From NCBI GenBank assembly GCA_026745465.1, contig JACYXH010000091.1:1567501-1631500 (forward strand): 64,000 nucleotides of DNA, written 5' to 3'. The translations under genes were made by a program, and so were the position numbers. Source of the DNA: Lota lota (taxonomy: Eukaryota > Chordata > Actinopteri > Gadiformes > Lotidae). The notes below the pieces were generated by a model that was given only the letters and a program-made list of their open reading frames with translations, searched no databases and had not been told where the DNA came from. Of this stretch, positions 1 to 51,054 are shown piece after piece. Position 1 is the first letter of the stretch. Every line of letters starts with the position of its first letter.

Positions 1-353
1 TTCCATTTGAAAGAATACACAGAGTTTATGGTTCTTGTAACCCTTCCTATTACTGATCACTGGGATGTATTTTGTTCTACAGATGAGCCTCTGAAGGTCT
101 GGGTATGGGAATACATAATGTAAATATATTTCATTGTTAATGCTGCTTGAATATATTCATATTTAAGGTTATGTGACACTTAATGGCCTTTTTTATGTTT
201 TCTAATGTGACCCGGTATTTGTTGTCTTCTCTCTGGGGTTTAACTTCTAACTTCTAACTTCTTCTTAACTATCACTTGCTACGTCTCTGAGTTCAAGACT
301 GCGTGTGCTGAAATAGCTGGGAACATCTAGCTATGAAGCCTCTGGTACTAAAG

Positions 354-355
<2 letters not shown>

Positions 356-394
<39 letters not shown>

Positions 395-397
395 TGT

Positions 398-484
<87 letters not shown>

Positions 485-491
485 GTGTGTG
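356..491 (+). repeat. (TG)n microsatellite
   Basis: Nearly pure TG dinucleotides with a few interruptions (GTATGTG, GTGGTG, GCGTG). Confidence 0.98.
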
Positions 492-555
492 GCCTCTAAA
501 ACCTAATCCTCCTATTTGGAGTGACAGCCAACTTGCCAGAGTCAGAAAACCAAGT

Positions 556-711
<156 letters not shown>

Positions 712-713
712 TA

Positions 714-878
714 CTAATAAATAACTTGGATGATAAGGAAAAACTAGAAAATATATATAAAGAAAGAGAGACAAATATAATGAGAGTAAGATAAAGACAA
801 GGACAGTGATGGATTAATTCTGTATATAGAGTGATAGATACAGAGAGGGAGAGAGACCAAGAGAGAGAGACAGAGCGT

Positions 879-947
<69 letters not shown>

Positions 948-1058
948 GAGGGGTGGAAATGGAGAGAACATGCTGTAGAGGAGTGGTTCTTTGGGGAAGT
1001 TGAGAGGACTGTGAGGTGCTTCCAATAGTTGCATCAGCAGTTATAGTGGCAGAACCAA
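714..1058 (+). repeat. duplicated block, copy A
   Basis: AT-rich segment containing AAAACTAGAAAATATATATA, an internal (GA)n, then GGAAATGGAGAGAACATGCT. It is repeated with few differences about 2.78 kb downstream at 3490-3850. The (GA)n core differs most between copies. Confidence 0.9.
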
Positions 1059-1809
1059 ATGTGGATCTAACAAAGTGACTCAGGGGACATGTTTTCCCCT
1101 CTCTCATTGAAATGAAATCAAATGTGGAGTGGGACAGGTGCTGAACACGTGGACTGAAGAGCTGTCTGGACCGGGACCTGCTCATAGGACCCAAGGCAGG
1201 GCTGATACACTACACATGTGGTGGTGATTATGTTCAGCTACATGGCCATGGCAGATTCCCAGCCGGACGACAGAGCACCACATTGAGGAGCTCCAGGTGC
1301 CAGCAGATCACTCTGAGGAATTACACTGCTCAATCGTTGCTGTTAACGTATCTCCTGGGACGGACGTGGCTCATTATAAGATGTTTTCTCCAGTCTCGAA
1401 ATAGTGATTATTCGCTACTGATCAAAGAAGTACTATAAAGTGCTCGGGCCTGTAAAAGACAAGACCCACCAACCAAAGATAAGTAGTAAGTAATGACTAA
1501 TCATTGTTTGACTTGAATACAACATACATTGTCATCCATATTGCCTCGAATATGTGAGTAGAACAATCCTTATGACAGCAACTACTTACCCATCTTAAAG
1601 GATCCTCACCTCAGATGATCTTATTCCTCAACATTAAAGATAATGTGTAAGTAACACCTGTAAGGTGGTTGAACCTTTGCACTAATGCCCCCTGCTCAGT
1701 ATCTAATACATATATGACCATTCACTCTACATTCTTTGAATACTCTACCGAGGTGCATTTGTTATGGCATGTTATATTCCTCCCAGAGGCAAAATAAATG
1801 TATTAGCAA

Positions 1810-1985
1810 TAAACTCTTTCACTTGCATTTACGTTTAAGAACAAACTGGCGACAAAGTCCAAGCCAGTTAAAGCCAGGTTCTAATTTGGGGAAAACAACC
1901 AGCTTCCCATCTCGAGGCTTGAACCCTCGGACCAATCTGTCCTCCTCCACAACGCTTCTCGTCAACCACTTTCTATTCCATCCAT
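1810..1985 (-). mobile_element. tRNA-derived SINE-like sequence
   Basis: On the minus strand TGGTTGACGAG (1968-1958) fits the pol III A box and GGGTTCAAGCC (1926-1916) fits the B box, with tRNA-like spacing of about 42 bp. It ends just upstream of nfic exon 1a. Family not recognised. Confidence 0.4.
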
Positions 1986-2005
1986 CTTTCTCCCAGTCGG
2001 TTGTC

Positions 2006-32121
<30,116 letters not shown>

Positions 32122-33266
32122 CCTGACAGAGGAGGGGTCATCACCATGGCAACACATTGTCGAAGGAACCCAACAATGTTGACGACCCAAAAGGATATAC
32201 TGAGTATATAAAAGTATAATATGTGGTTACACATATATAAATATGCACCTACAAATATTTATATATGTTTATCCATGCTTAATACCTTTTTTGGAGACTG
32301 CCTTTTGGAAAGAGGAAAGAGACGGTGGGAGAGCGGCAGAAGAACGTGGTCACTCTTGCTACTTGGCAGCCCCTTGGTTAACTACGCCCCAAATGGCGGA
32401 AAGGGCGACAGAATGACTGCTTCACAGCGGCAACCTTTTATGAGTTGAGATGTCCTAGTGAAAGCTAATTATTGACGGGGATGATCGGATGGCCCATGTG
32501 AACAGTCTTGGCCATGTGTTTGGCTGTAGAGCAAGGTGTCAACCCACCCCAGAGGGGTGGTGTGGTGGAATCATCGCATCCCCAGGTAGAAGCCTGCTCC
32601 CGGGACACAGGGCAGACAAACTGAACCGTCCATCCACAACCACAGTCCTTTATCCCTGACTGCTACCCTTTATCCCTTAGCCCAGCACAAGTTCTCCTTG
32701 CTGGGAAGGACTTCAGCCCAGCCTGCACCCTAAACGCCCTTTGCCCTTCCATTACTCCCAGAATGCCCCTCGCCACTGCAGGTGCTGCTTCTTATATATG
32801 CAAATATGCCTCTGTTCTTTTCTAAACCAACCCAAAATACATAGAGAGAGGGAGGGAGAGAGAGAGGGCACGATAGATATCCTGTTGTGAATATAAAGGT
32901 TTCTTTGCACTTTTTTTCATGATGCTCTTTGGATGTTAGGGGGGATGTGTAAACAGAGCGTTTGTTTTCCCTAGCTCTCTTCCCACCAAAAGACAAGGGG
33001 CTCTTTCTGTTTCTTGACAATCATCACCGGTACCCTTTACGTTGCTTCCAAAGGATCATCTTTTTAAGACTGTTTTTAATTGTTCTCTTTATAATGGAAA
33101 AAGAAAAATGGCGGGACATATGAACCATATTCATCACAGTGCACAATGCCATAGTCATACTCAGTGGTAGAGCTAAGCACAGTGTTATTTGTATGTGTAC
33201 ATTGTAAAAGGTATATAAAATGTTTTTTTACAGGAGAGAATTTGAGTTTTTACTGATAGTAATAAA
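32122..33266 (+). other. nfic: nfic 3' UTR (minimum estimate)
   Basis: Non-coding sequence after the stop. The nearest plausible poly(A) signal is AATAAA at 33261-33266. NFI 3' UTRs are usually several kilobases long, so the true end may lie further right. Confidence 0.45.
33261..33266 (+). terminator. candidate poly(A) signal of nfic
   Basis: AATAAA followed by an A run, about 1.14 kb after the stop codon. It is only one of several AATAAA hexamers downstream in AT-rich DNA. Confidence 0.3.
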
Positions 33267-35002
33267 AAAAGGGTGTAATTTGTGTGCAAATTGCAGGATT
33301 AGGATGACTCATGTTACTGTAGTTATCTATCTTTAGTAGAAGCAGAAGTGACACGTTGGAATTGGGCACTGTGTACAGATGAAAATCTGTCAGTATGTGA
33401 CTATGGTTCTTTATGTCTCCACTACCATGCTCTTAATCCTAAAGAGATTGTGTAGGTCGTCGCTGTGTCCTCAAACACTTGTCTATTGTTTCGGGGGAAG
33501 ATACTTGGATACAGCAGGCATTGCACTATGATTACGTTAAATTTGTAATTTTTTTCGTCAAGGAAACCTTATTTTCTTGGATTGTTTGACATGATGCAAA
33601 GCGTTTAGGCCACAGCATGGTGTTGTTATAGGTAGTGGCCTGTAGCATTTCCCTAGCTAGCTAGCTGAATGTTAGTTTGAACTCAGCACAGGTTTCACCT
33701 TCATATTCTAGAATGTGCCACACTGCAGAATGTGGTGTTTTACTCTTGACCCTTCCTTTATTTTTACCAGGAACTTGTGGATACAGGAATGAGCTACACT
33801 AGTAACCTGCAGTTAAATGTGGACAACTTAATAAGGAATGTATGGCTAGTGCCAGGCAAGTTCAGCATGCGAGGGCTAAACCAAACGAATGCCCTAATTG
33901 CTTTCTGCTGGCAATAAGCAATGTAATGAACCTTTCGAGCTGCATTTTATATAGTATGAGCTTCAAAAACGAAGGTTTTTTTGTTCCCAACCTTGATGTA
34001 AAATGTTGGGATGGTTTAGTAGGGAAAAGCAATATTTTGACTATGGAATTATGCTAATTTGAGTTATTAATGTTTCTTACAAAGATGCTTCATGTAGTCA
34101 GTGCATTTCAGTCTTTTTGTAACATTTTGTTTCATGTCACTACCATTGCATCGCAACTAATTCAGTAGCAACCAGATTACATCCTTATTATGCTCAAAGC
34201 TAATATGAGGCCCAAGGCATTTTCTTACCATGTTTTGCTTATTGGTTTATAGATTATTTTCTGAAACACCATGCACCAACATTCACACTCTGTGATGCAA
34301 TTTAGATATCTCTTTTAATTCTGGCATTTTTATATATTCTAAAGCCCATTACATGGTACTCTGTGTTCAGTAAACCAGTACTTTTGCAAAAGAAATAATG
34401 AATGCTATTTATGGTGACTAGTTGTTTGATACCCAATGCTACATCATGACCTCTATGGAGCTTTGCGGCTAATACAACATACTATCATTGTTAGTTCCCA
34501 AGGGTTAATATGCACCGACTGGGCTGGCAGTCTCTGTGTTAGGAATTAGATTGATGTTTCTTTAAAGAGAGTTTTTTTTAACTGGGTGAAAGCAGGCAGC
34601 AGGCGAGGAGGATGACGGGGGCTCTGTGTTTTCTCGCGGTGTTGTGTCTGAAGGTGATGAGCTGTGTTAGGGCTCGGGGAGGATGGGAGATGGGGGTGGG
34701 GAGGTGGGGGGTGTAAGTTTGGATTAAAAAAAAAAGTTAGCTAAGAGCTGATGTAATACTGCATGGTGCTGCTATGGTCGCTGTGCTGACCTAAAGAATG
34801 CATGGCTCAACGCCCCCCCCCCCCCCCCACCCCCTTACCTCGGCCTCCTCTTAATGTCCACATGTTGTCCCGACCTCTTTCTCTGTACCTGCAGATGGGT
34901 AGGACATTACATGGAGAAGTCTTCCCCTATTCAAGTATACTCTTTTGGATTTTTAATAATAAGCCCTGTTGTTTAACCTCTATTTTGCACGATGTTTCAT
35001 AT

Positions 35003-35006
<4 letters not shown>

Positions 35007-35041
<35 letters not shown>
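35007..35041 (+). repeat. (AC)n microsatellite
   Basis: About 17 AC units in the nfic-sass6 intergenic region. Confidence 0.97.
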
Positions 35042-35043
<2 letters not shown>

Positions 35044-38000
35044 TATGTGCCTTGCCTTAGTTTAAAAACGATACATTATGGAGAAATTACCTTTTTGTGT
35101 GTTCTTGGTACAACCGGTCTGGTAGCCCTTAAAAACAGAAAAATAGAAAAAATGCTGCATGTGTGACTGCTTGTCGCTGTCCAGTTTGGAGGGTTTCATT
35201 TAGGAGATGATTGTCTGTTAACAGTATAAATATTATTATAATTCAGAGATGTTACACTTGGTGTCAGCCCAACTGAAGGCCTGCACTGGCATCACAGCAG
35301 TATTACTCCACTTACTCTACGCCAACACATATTTCAGTCAGCTGTGCCCAAACTACAGACCCAGGATGAATGTAAAGGCCCCCGACATACTTAAAATAAA
35401 AGCGAAATTAACGTTTTCGCACGGGCTTTCGGAACTGCTGTCGAACACGGCTATTTGAACAGGGTTCAGAACATAGTCACTGCGATGTGAGTGTTGTTCG
35501 TTTAATGGCGCGAGTCGAGGTGGGAAGAGACGCGGCCCAGAGGACAACAGACACTATCGTGATATTGGTGCAGGCAGCTGTATATTGGGATGTGGGAAAG
35601 GTTTGACTAGTTTGGCTGATCATTGTTATAAGGATGACTGTCAGTAATAAAAAAACGAAAAACTCTAGATGAACAAACCCTTTCACAATAATGCATGGCC
35701 ATTTTCTAAATTGCTTAGTCTGACAGTGTTTAAATTGGAATAGAGGCAAACACACTGTTTGCAGGAGAAAGTCAATTTGTATTCATGATTGTGAATATTT
35801 TGACACACAATGCCACATTTAAGTGTTACATTTGAGGGCACCTGATGTTGTGGCCTAGCCAGTCAGTATTCCATCAAATGGAAAATAATAATTGTAAGGA
35901 TTCAGGGTTAAGGTTGATTTGACTTCTCTCAGTAGTTGGTGGGCTTCAATGTTCCGCAGCCGTGTGATTGTCCATCCGCCACTGATTTGTATTAATGGCT
36001 TGGTTTGACCATGTGACTCATCAAGGCCACAGGCCACATATGCGCTTCATACTGATTGATGCATGCACTAAACACTATCCTTAAGCTTTTATTATTGACT
36101 TATTTTATTTTTTATTTTTTTTCTTATAGCTTTGAACACAACTTTGTGTATAAATAATATGTAGCGTTATAGAGGTTATTTGTTATAAAGAAACGGATGA
36201 GTGTGTATAGATTCTTTACGTTTGTTTCGCTTTTTTATTTTTGTTACAGCTCTTTTGAACTAGTGGCCAAGCCACCGGATAATGGTTCCATGAAATGGAA
36301 GTAAAGATGCTGAGGTTCTGCCAAAGATGTGGAGGATGATAGGAGGAATGAGACATGAAGTATGTGGGGATAATGTCTGGGTCTGTCTGCAGGACATGTT
36401 CAGTGCTGTAATTGCAGCATTTCATGTCAAAGTAAAGTGTGCTTTCTAGCTAGAGCGAGGGTCATCGACAACACTGTTATTTGGTTGAAAAAGGTCAGAT
36501 TTAAATGTGTTGATAGTGGCATTGATAATATTGCTACGTTAACAAGGACAGGATCAGGAGGTACTGTACAGTGCAAACAGCTGCACTGCATCTGTACTCC
36601 TTTCATAGAAGTGCTGCAAATACTGAGCAAACAGACCAGCACAAGACAGAATGAGGTCTGAAGGTTCAGACATGTGTATGTAGAGAAGGCATGAACTGTG
36701 TTTTGGTTATGAATTGGTAAAAGAAAAAGAAAGATAGCCAGCCATTTTCCTTATCTCTTTGAAAGTCACTCTTGAAGTGGGTTGTGATTAGACTTTTTTA
36801 TTTTTCTCCTTCACCTTATCTTTATTCATAAAGGCTTGGGTCCTTGGGTGTCCAAGTATACCTGGGAGAAATGAGTTGTTTTTACTCTGCATCATAGTTT
36901 GACCAGTTTCACAAATTGCTGCCCTGTTTTGGCAGGCTGTCTACAAAGAAATAATTAAAATCACCAAGCGACTAGGTCCTTTGTCTGGTTAAATTACAAA
37001 TAATGCCCAAATGCAATTCAATCAAAATCAGCGCGAGAGGCAAGAAGATACATTCGCTGTGTTGCATAAGGTTAGCGTTTGTACAACACGCAAAACAAGT
37101 GTTTAAAATATGTTCAGGAACGCTGGGAAGAGACACAAAATGGGCCTTAATCATCATATTAGGGACAAAAACAAGTATAGCTCCTTCAATGAATTAAGCA
37201 TGCCAGTGCCCATAATTAACCCCATGAGATGCACCTGTTTTCAGCCCTACCGTTACACCTCTGTGATAAAGGCCTATAATCCAAGTCAAAGGGATAGAGT
37301 GAGAACAATTTTAAGACTACAATCTGAACTAGAAAGTGTCAACTAACCCCTACCCCTCTCTTGCCTTGTTCAACTTCTTAAGCCAATGCTGTCTTCTCCT
37401 CAGGTATAATGGTATATGTAAAACATATTTCTCCCATGTGGCATTGAATTATCTCTATCCTCGATACCTTTCTTTTAAATAAACCAGCAGGTCAGCGGTG
37501 TGAAAACAAAACCAAAACCAAAAAAGGTTTTCAAAAGAGCAGTGCTTTTTATATATTTGATTTGACATGTGTTTTGTTCTGTCCAGTGCAGTCATAATTC
37601 AAACGCCACACATGACATGAGCATGTGATACATTGAAGCCCTGGGGGTTGGTGCTCTATACATAACAAAGTTATCACTTGCCCTATCAGAGCTCACAAGC
37701 CATAATAGCCAAAGATGCTCATAGAAAATACAGAGGGAACGGTCCCAGAATACCAACATTATGAGGCTTGTTGGCTTTGCTCACAGTTCTGCATGTAGAC
37801 ATTGTAAAAGCTGTCATTAACGATGATGACGAGGTGGTGGGTGTGTCATACTTTTAAGTGAATACATGCCAATATATTCTTGTTCCCATCCTAATCAACC
37901 AGGAGATTTCAGTACAGGGCAATGATTTGAACAAATTTAAGAAATGTAAGTGATGAATGCAAAATATCACTGTCAAGAAAGAGGAACATGTAACTTGTTT

Positions 38001-40194
38001 TTTTCAATTACAATTCTGAAATCCGGTAAATCATGCTTGGCATTGATGGAATATAAAAACATGCAGACGTGTTTCTTTTTCATATTTTTTTACTTATTTA
38101 CAATGGCTCTGGATTCTGGACATGTATTAGCATTGTTAGCACTTTGAACCTCTCTGGGCGATTTCCTCAGATCTTTAGCTGGATGCAGTGTGAGTCAGAG
38201 GGGAAAAGGAATACCCTCTACTACATCCAAATGTTGTTGGTGTTTTGTGTTTTTTCATCTAGGGCTCTTTTTCATGAACAATCTGAGTCATTTCCCCACT
38301 GTAATGCTGCTGTTAACCGATAACCTTATTACTCCGATTTTGTTTCGTTTTTTTGTTTTTCTTTTTGGTGTTACTTGAATTGATGATTGTGTTTTTGCTG
38401 AAGGCAAAACCTAACAAAAAACCTTTTTGGAACTTCTAAAATGTAAATCACTATAATTATATTTTAAGTAATAATTAAGTAATTACAATTAACATCTTTG
38501 TAACGTGACATTTTTCCAACAACTGGTTACTTTCTGTCTTTCTTGGTACTTTAGTTTCTGCACACTGTTTTCTCCATGTGTTTTAGAATGTTTTTAAAGG
38601 AGGGAAGACACATGCTCTTTTCACAGAAAACCTTTTTATTCAGTGTCATATTTTAAGGACTTTATTTCTCATTATAACTTCAGATAATACTATAGTAAAG
38701 GACTGCTTTGCTTGCTGCGAAGAGACCGTATATGTCCCTCACACCAGAGATGTAATGTGGGAAATATATTTTAATAGGATCACTGCCTGGAGACTACATA
38801 TCTGCACTAGAGAGAGAAATGTCATATTTTGACAATTAACTGGGAGCTTTCTCCCTTTTCTTCCAACCTGATTTAGAGCTGGGTGATCCAATCCATGTCC
38901 TGGTTTTAAAGCTTACATTTAGCTGAGGTAATAGGTTATTTTAGCTAAATGATATGCACAAATAATTCCTCAGGCCTACCTTATTGGTCATAATTTCTAA
39001 ATTAAAAACAATATTTTTCAGACTGTCTCTATAATAAATAGTGAGTGCCTAATCAAACAATTGCGGTTTTCTGTAAAAAAAAATATGTTTTACGTTTGAT
39101 TTGATTAACATCGTCCACTCAAACCTGGCTTTGAAAAGAGCAGTCTGTAGAAAGACTTGTCTGGTGTCGGCACCAACCAACAATATTTTGTTCATACTGA
39201 AGTGAGGGCTAAATCCTAATGGCCAAAAATGTTCAGTGTGTAAAGACCTCTCTCTGCGGAACAACGTTGGGCATGTTTGGAGTAGTTTATTTTCCTACTC
39301 TAAAGCTTGAAATCTATCATGAATAATATGAACATTTCTTTTTTTTAGTTTAGTTTTTTTGGGTGAAAATCTGAAATTCTTAACTTTCTCTGTTCAGTTT
39401 TAAATGTGGTCTTTAACTGCAGAGCTTCAATGTGTGACACGTTTCTAAACTATTGTTATTGATTGACCTGGTGTGAGGGATGTAAACAGCTTGATGATAT
39501 GTCATTATTATAACGTATTCAGCCATTGCGATCAGCTGCTGCTGAGGAATTCATTACTGGAAGTTTGTTTCCCTATGCAAAAATATACCATTAATAAACA
39601 AGCTATGCCACAACTCAGCCAGCAAGTCTACTTCTTGTCCATTTAATACAATTTCCAACACACGTAATTCCAGCTGTTGTATCTTAGATCCTTTCTCATT
39701 TAATTTCCAATGTTTATTTCCACATGTAATTTCACTATGTTTTAAATTAACAAAGCAATTTATTAGTGATAAGTGTATTATGAGTTGTATTACATCTCAT
39801 CCCATATCTTACCATGGTGTGTGTCTCAAATTAATATATTTTTTAAATGTGTGTGTGTTTTGAATATAAACATTTATAACATTTCTCTGAAAAAAAAATG
39901 ATGTTCAGTTAGGAAAAGTCTCCTATCCATGCCAGTCTGGGAAGGCAACAGGAAAGAGCTCACAGAGAAAAAAGAACAAGATAAAGTCCAATATTACACT
40001 CACCAGCCCAGACAGAGTGGCTACAGCAGAGACCCACTTGAGTGGACCATTCAATCACTAACTGAAGTATTCGTCATGGGTACAAGTGTCCTTATACCCA
40101 TTTGGTATGAAATATTCACCCACAGCAAATACATTGCTTGTAGTAAGTTAACGGTCAGTAGGTTTAACAGTGGGTTAGCATATTACTCAAAACC

Positions 40195-40197
<3 letters not shown>

Positions 40198-40232
<35 letters not shown>
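40198..40232 (+). repeat. (TA)n microsatellite
   Basis: About 17 TA units upstream of sass6. Confidence 0.95.
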
Positions 40233-40237
<5 letters not shown>

Positions 40238-40362
40238 TAGGCCTATATTAATTACTTTTTACAACTATCCAATTATGCACCCAGTCCTGAAAGTGTTGCA
40301 TTGTAACAATATTATGGCCTGTTTATAATTTACACAAAATTAGATCCTGTGCTTAGTTAGAA

Positions 40363-40422
40363 CCAGGGCTATTTAGAGAGAAAAATAGCAACATTAGCAA
40401 CATTCTCTCTAAATAGCTCTGG
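40363..40422 (+). repeat. inverted repeat, 19-bp arms, one mismatch
   Basis: CCAGGGCTATTTAGAGAGA and the reverse complement of CCAGAGCTATTTAGAGAGA, upstream of sass6. Confidence 0.93.
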
Positions 40423-40721
40423 TTAGTACTGGACTGGTCGAATGGTGAGAAAAGGACACCAGTTGACGGGTTAAGAACTGCCCCATCTAGTGGTCAAATA
40501 TATATTTTGCATTTGATGAAGCCACGCCCCGGACAGAACAGCACACTTGTCAAATTGGCCTAGTGAGTGGACTGTCACGTGACTAAAATTAAACTAACTC
40601 GTATGTATGCCATATATCATAGAGATATTCCTAAACATTATTGATAACGTTGATTGTTCATCGTAATTTACAGGTTTGCGAGGCAAAGACCTTTTGACAG
40701 TATTATCAGCCCGTTGAGACT

Positions 40722-40738
40722 CCCGCCCCGCCCCGCCG
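40722..40738 (+). promoter_or_regulatory. GC-box cluster upstream of sass6
   Basis: CCCGCCCCGCCCCGCCG, overlapping Sp1-type boxes, lies about 190 bp before the start codon in an otherwise AT-rich region. It is consistent with a TATA-less housekeeping promoter. No second gene was seen on the opposite strand. Confidence 0.45.
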
Positions 40739-40921
40739 AGTTACTGAGTAAAGTGAACAAACGCTCCTGTTTGCTGCTTCCGTTCGCGGTTGTAAAGCGC
40801 CAAACGTGAAATAAATTCCAAACGTCAACTTGTTATGGAAGTTTTTCAGCTCTTTTTGTGAAACGCCTGTCATTAGCATACACGTTGTTTTTTGGAACAG
40901 AAAACGCATCACTTAACAGCA

Positions 40922-47922
<7,001 letters not shown>

Positions 47923-48250
47923 TCTTCTAACCTTTACTGTTGCCAAGAAGCCACGGCTGATTATGGTGCTCCCTCTATTTATGATATTTGTATTTCCTGT
48001 TTCTCTTTTAAAATGGTTTTAATATAGTAATATTTTCAGTAGTATCTTGATGGGTCATTTCCACGTTTTTTATTGTATTTACTTGCATGTGCAAAAAGTG
48101 TAGTATGTCTAATTTATGTCACATTAAAATCGTATTTGAAGTTATCTCAATGTTTCACTTTTATTCTTTCAATTGTATATTTAAAAATGCATTTAACAAA
48201 AGTGTGTGAGGCCAAGTTCCATAATAAAAGGGTCAAATGATCTTCATATA
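47923..48250 (+). other. sass6: sass6 3' UTR
   Basis: AT-rich sequence after the stop, with ATTAAA at 48123-48128 and AATAAA at 48223-48228. Cleavage is expected shortly after the second. Confidence 0.6.
48223..48228 (+). terminator. poly(A) signal of sass6
   Basis: Canonical AATAAA about 300 bp after the stop, with an alternative ATTAAA 100 bp earlier. Confidence 0.6.
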
Positions 48251-48665
48251 AATGATAAACAAAATGGCTTGTAATGTGTGGCAAACGCTTCCCAAGCCAT
48301 TCTGTTATGCATCCCTTCCATTAAACGTAGTAATTTGGATATCGGAACAAAAGGATTATTAAACTGACCTCCAACTGGCATGTTTCGCTAACAATCAAAA
48401 AATCAAACAAATCAACAATCAAATGGTGAAGTGTTTCAATTAATGGATTTGAGTGTAAAAGGAAGATTTCAACCAAAACAAAGTCTACAAGCGGCGTTTA
48501 AGTATTCCGTAGATGTAGACACCCTCACTAACGTTGGCAACTTTCTTTTGTAAATATAGGCTTACCGCAGTTTTAAGAAATTCAAGTTTGGCTTTCCAGT
48601 CGGTAAATAAACGTGTCACACACATCAGAAAAGGGCAACGACAAACACTAAATATCAAAATATAT

Positions 48666-48671
48666 TTTATT
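48666..48671 (-). terminator. distal poly(A) signal of tbl1xr1
   Basis: TTTATT on the + strand, AATAAA on the mRNA strand, about 440 bp from the opposing sass6 signal. Confidence 0.45.
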
Positions 48672-51018
48672 CTGAACCTTTTTTTTTTTTACTGATCCGA
48701 TTGAAATGGCAGCAGATCGATCTGATTTAACAAATAAAAGGGGGGCAAGGGAAATGGAGATGGAGCCAGACTGAAACGCTGTTATTTGTCAGGGAGACTC
48801 GGGTAAAGGTTGACTCAGCAATGTCCTGTCAACACTGTTTGTCATTCATTATTACAAAAGAAAAATCATTTTCTTACGCACATTTAATAATTTGACAATC
48901 TTTAAACTGTTGACTGAAGTGCTTTGAGTAAGGAATAATATAATTAACAGAGGTTTCTTGGAACATAAAACAAGCTCAGCTGTTTTTGCAAGCCACAAGT
49001 ATGCAGTTAATTTTTCTAAGCATGATTAATGAGGGGAAATATGGGAATAAAGTAAAGGCGTTCAGTTTTAGGCTGTTTTAAAAGCACTAAAGTCAACTCA
49101 TGAGGTGTATGGTCAAATGTGGAATTCTGCTTCTTAGAAACACAATTACAGGCAAAATGGCATCTTTTTTTACTTTTTATTCATTTTAATTACAAAATAC
49201 TTCCAGCTGAGTAATTACCGAGTCAACCTTTACACTGTTCCATAAGTAACAAAAGTATGGAACAAATGACTTCTGATAAATTCTCAACAATTTGATTTTT
49301 TCAATCTACAAAGAAATTACAAACACATTTTTGCTTTTTAAAATCGTACTTTAAAAGTTATTTAAAAAATGTCTGGTCAGGAAGGGACATTGTAATAAAA
49401 TGTGAGCAGTAATGAGGCCAAAATGAGGTCTAAGAATCATCAATGGTCAGATGATTTAACACTGATGAAATAGTTGAATCTTTGTTTTTGTGGCAATTTA
49501 ATTGACTGTGACACTGTCATGCTCAGGGGTGAAGGGGTAAGCGGTTGACTTTTTAAAAATGAAACATACCTGTATAGCCACAGGGCAATCACTAGTTAAT
49601 TTCTTTAAGAATTGCAAGGTATCTCTGAAACCACATTTTCTCAGACAACCAAAGTGCTGTAGTGTCACTGCAATGTGACAAACTTTTGATTACATGAAAA
49701 ATGTGTCTTCAAAATGTCCAGCAATTTCTCCAATGTGCGATCAACAATCAGATTGTAATTAATAAATCTTTTGGTTGTGTTTACACAGGCACACTCGAGT
49801 CCACCGCCCCTCCCCAATCAATACCTGGTTCTGATCTTCTGAATAGAGAAAGCCCATCTGCCCTGCTTATTCTGTGTAAAGGCAACCTTAACAAATATTT
49901 AACTAAATGTGTCCATCGGGATGGGTCATCTTTCAGGCAGAACAACAGCTCCTGTTGACCAGCGTAACACCTCATCCCATTAATTTCTCTTTTTCTGTTT
50001 TTAGAAAGTGGAAAACCCAAATGAGCACAAAAACAAGCAACTTTAGAAAAACAAATAAAACATCAAACATGTTTGATTAACGCAAATGATTTGGTTTCTT
50101 GTTACGAGGGATGGGTGACAAGCCAATGCAGTAGGTTTTGTCACAAGTTTGCCTAGTTGCTCAGGCTGATCTATAACAAAAAGGGTTTTTGGCTCAGCAC
50201 ACGATTGCTGCGGATGAGAAAGCATACATTATTTTGGCAGCTATGAAACCAAACAACCTCCTTGTAACATCGGAGTGCCAGCTTGCCCTTGTCAAGAATG
50301 GCAGTTCCATGGAACATTACATAATGCCGTGTAACACCTACAGGTGTTTGACAACTGATGCTGCTTTAGTTTGCTCTTTCGAGAGCCTATCCGACAAGCA
50401 GGGCCCAAGTACAAGTACAAGGCCGGCATGATTCTATGTTTTTCTTGTTTCCGACATGCTTAGGAAAGGACTGAAAGCAAAGTTTGGCTGACTAGCAAAT
50501 AGCACATGGACAACATGCCAATTGTGTTCAGTTTTATTATCCAAAAAGTCACGTCTCTCCAGCAGAACCTCTCAGCTGATCAAATACACCGTACAGGGAG
50601 TCATTCTCCCACGTTCCGTCTGTCAATAAGAAGCTTCTGAGCACCAAACCACTGCTTCCTTGCTCTGCTTGGCTGCAGAGGTCTAGAGCAACCCGAGCTC
50701 CACACCGTTGTTCTGCAATTTGGAGCGGATTGTTGCCTTTGGTTGGAATGTCAGCAATGAGTAAAGTAAAGTCATGTATGCCGGCCTTGTCCTTCTCTAA
50801 AGTTTAAACGGTTGATTGTTAAAGTGTAGCGTCGTGTTAGGTCGCCATGTGGCCCTCGCCTTATTGCAACTCTGACCTGACCAACAAAAAAACAAACCTA
50901 TTGAAATATGTGACCTGCAATGGAAAAACACATATAGTCCAACTGCCGTCCTGAACGGTGAAGTTGATATGCCGTCAACAATGACATCCAACTAAACAAA
51001 AAAGATCAATCGGGTTTT

Positions 51019-51020
51019 TT

Positions 51021-51053
<33 letters not shown>
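51019..51053 (+). repeat. poly(G) run in tbl1xr1 3' UTR
   Basis: About 29 consecutive G after a T run; C-rich in the tbl1xr1 transcript. Confidence 0.95.

Positions 51054-51054
<1 letters not shown>

Larger units (their letters stand above)
33267..40500 (+). other. nfic-sass6 intergenic region or extended nfic 3' UTR
   Basis: AT-rich and relatively poor in microsatellites, with no ORF resembling a known protein and no RNA gene that I can support. Several AATAAA hexamers occur, so part may be long nfic 3' UTR. Confidence 0.55.

Noticed and set aside
37003..37346. Overlapping ORFs in the intergenic region
   Set aside because: Low complexity is not an issue, but no domain, splice context or recognisable similarity supports coding.
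40706..40912. Minus-strand ORF overlapping the sass6 promoter, hinting at a divergent gene
   Set aside because: No homology, and it terminates in the GC-box cluster; there is no evidence for a bidirectional partner.
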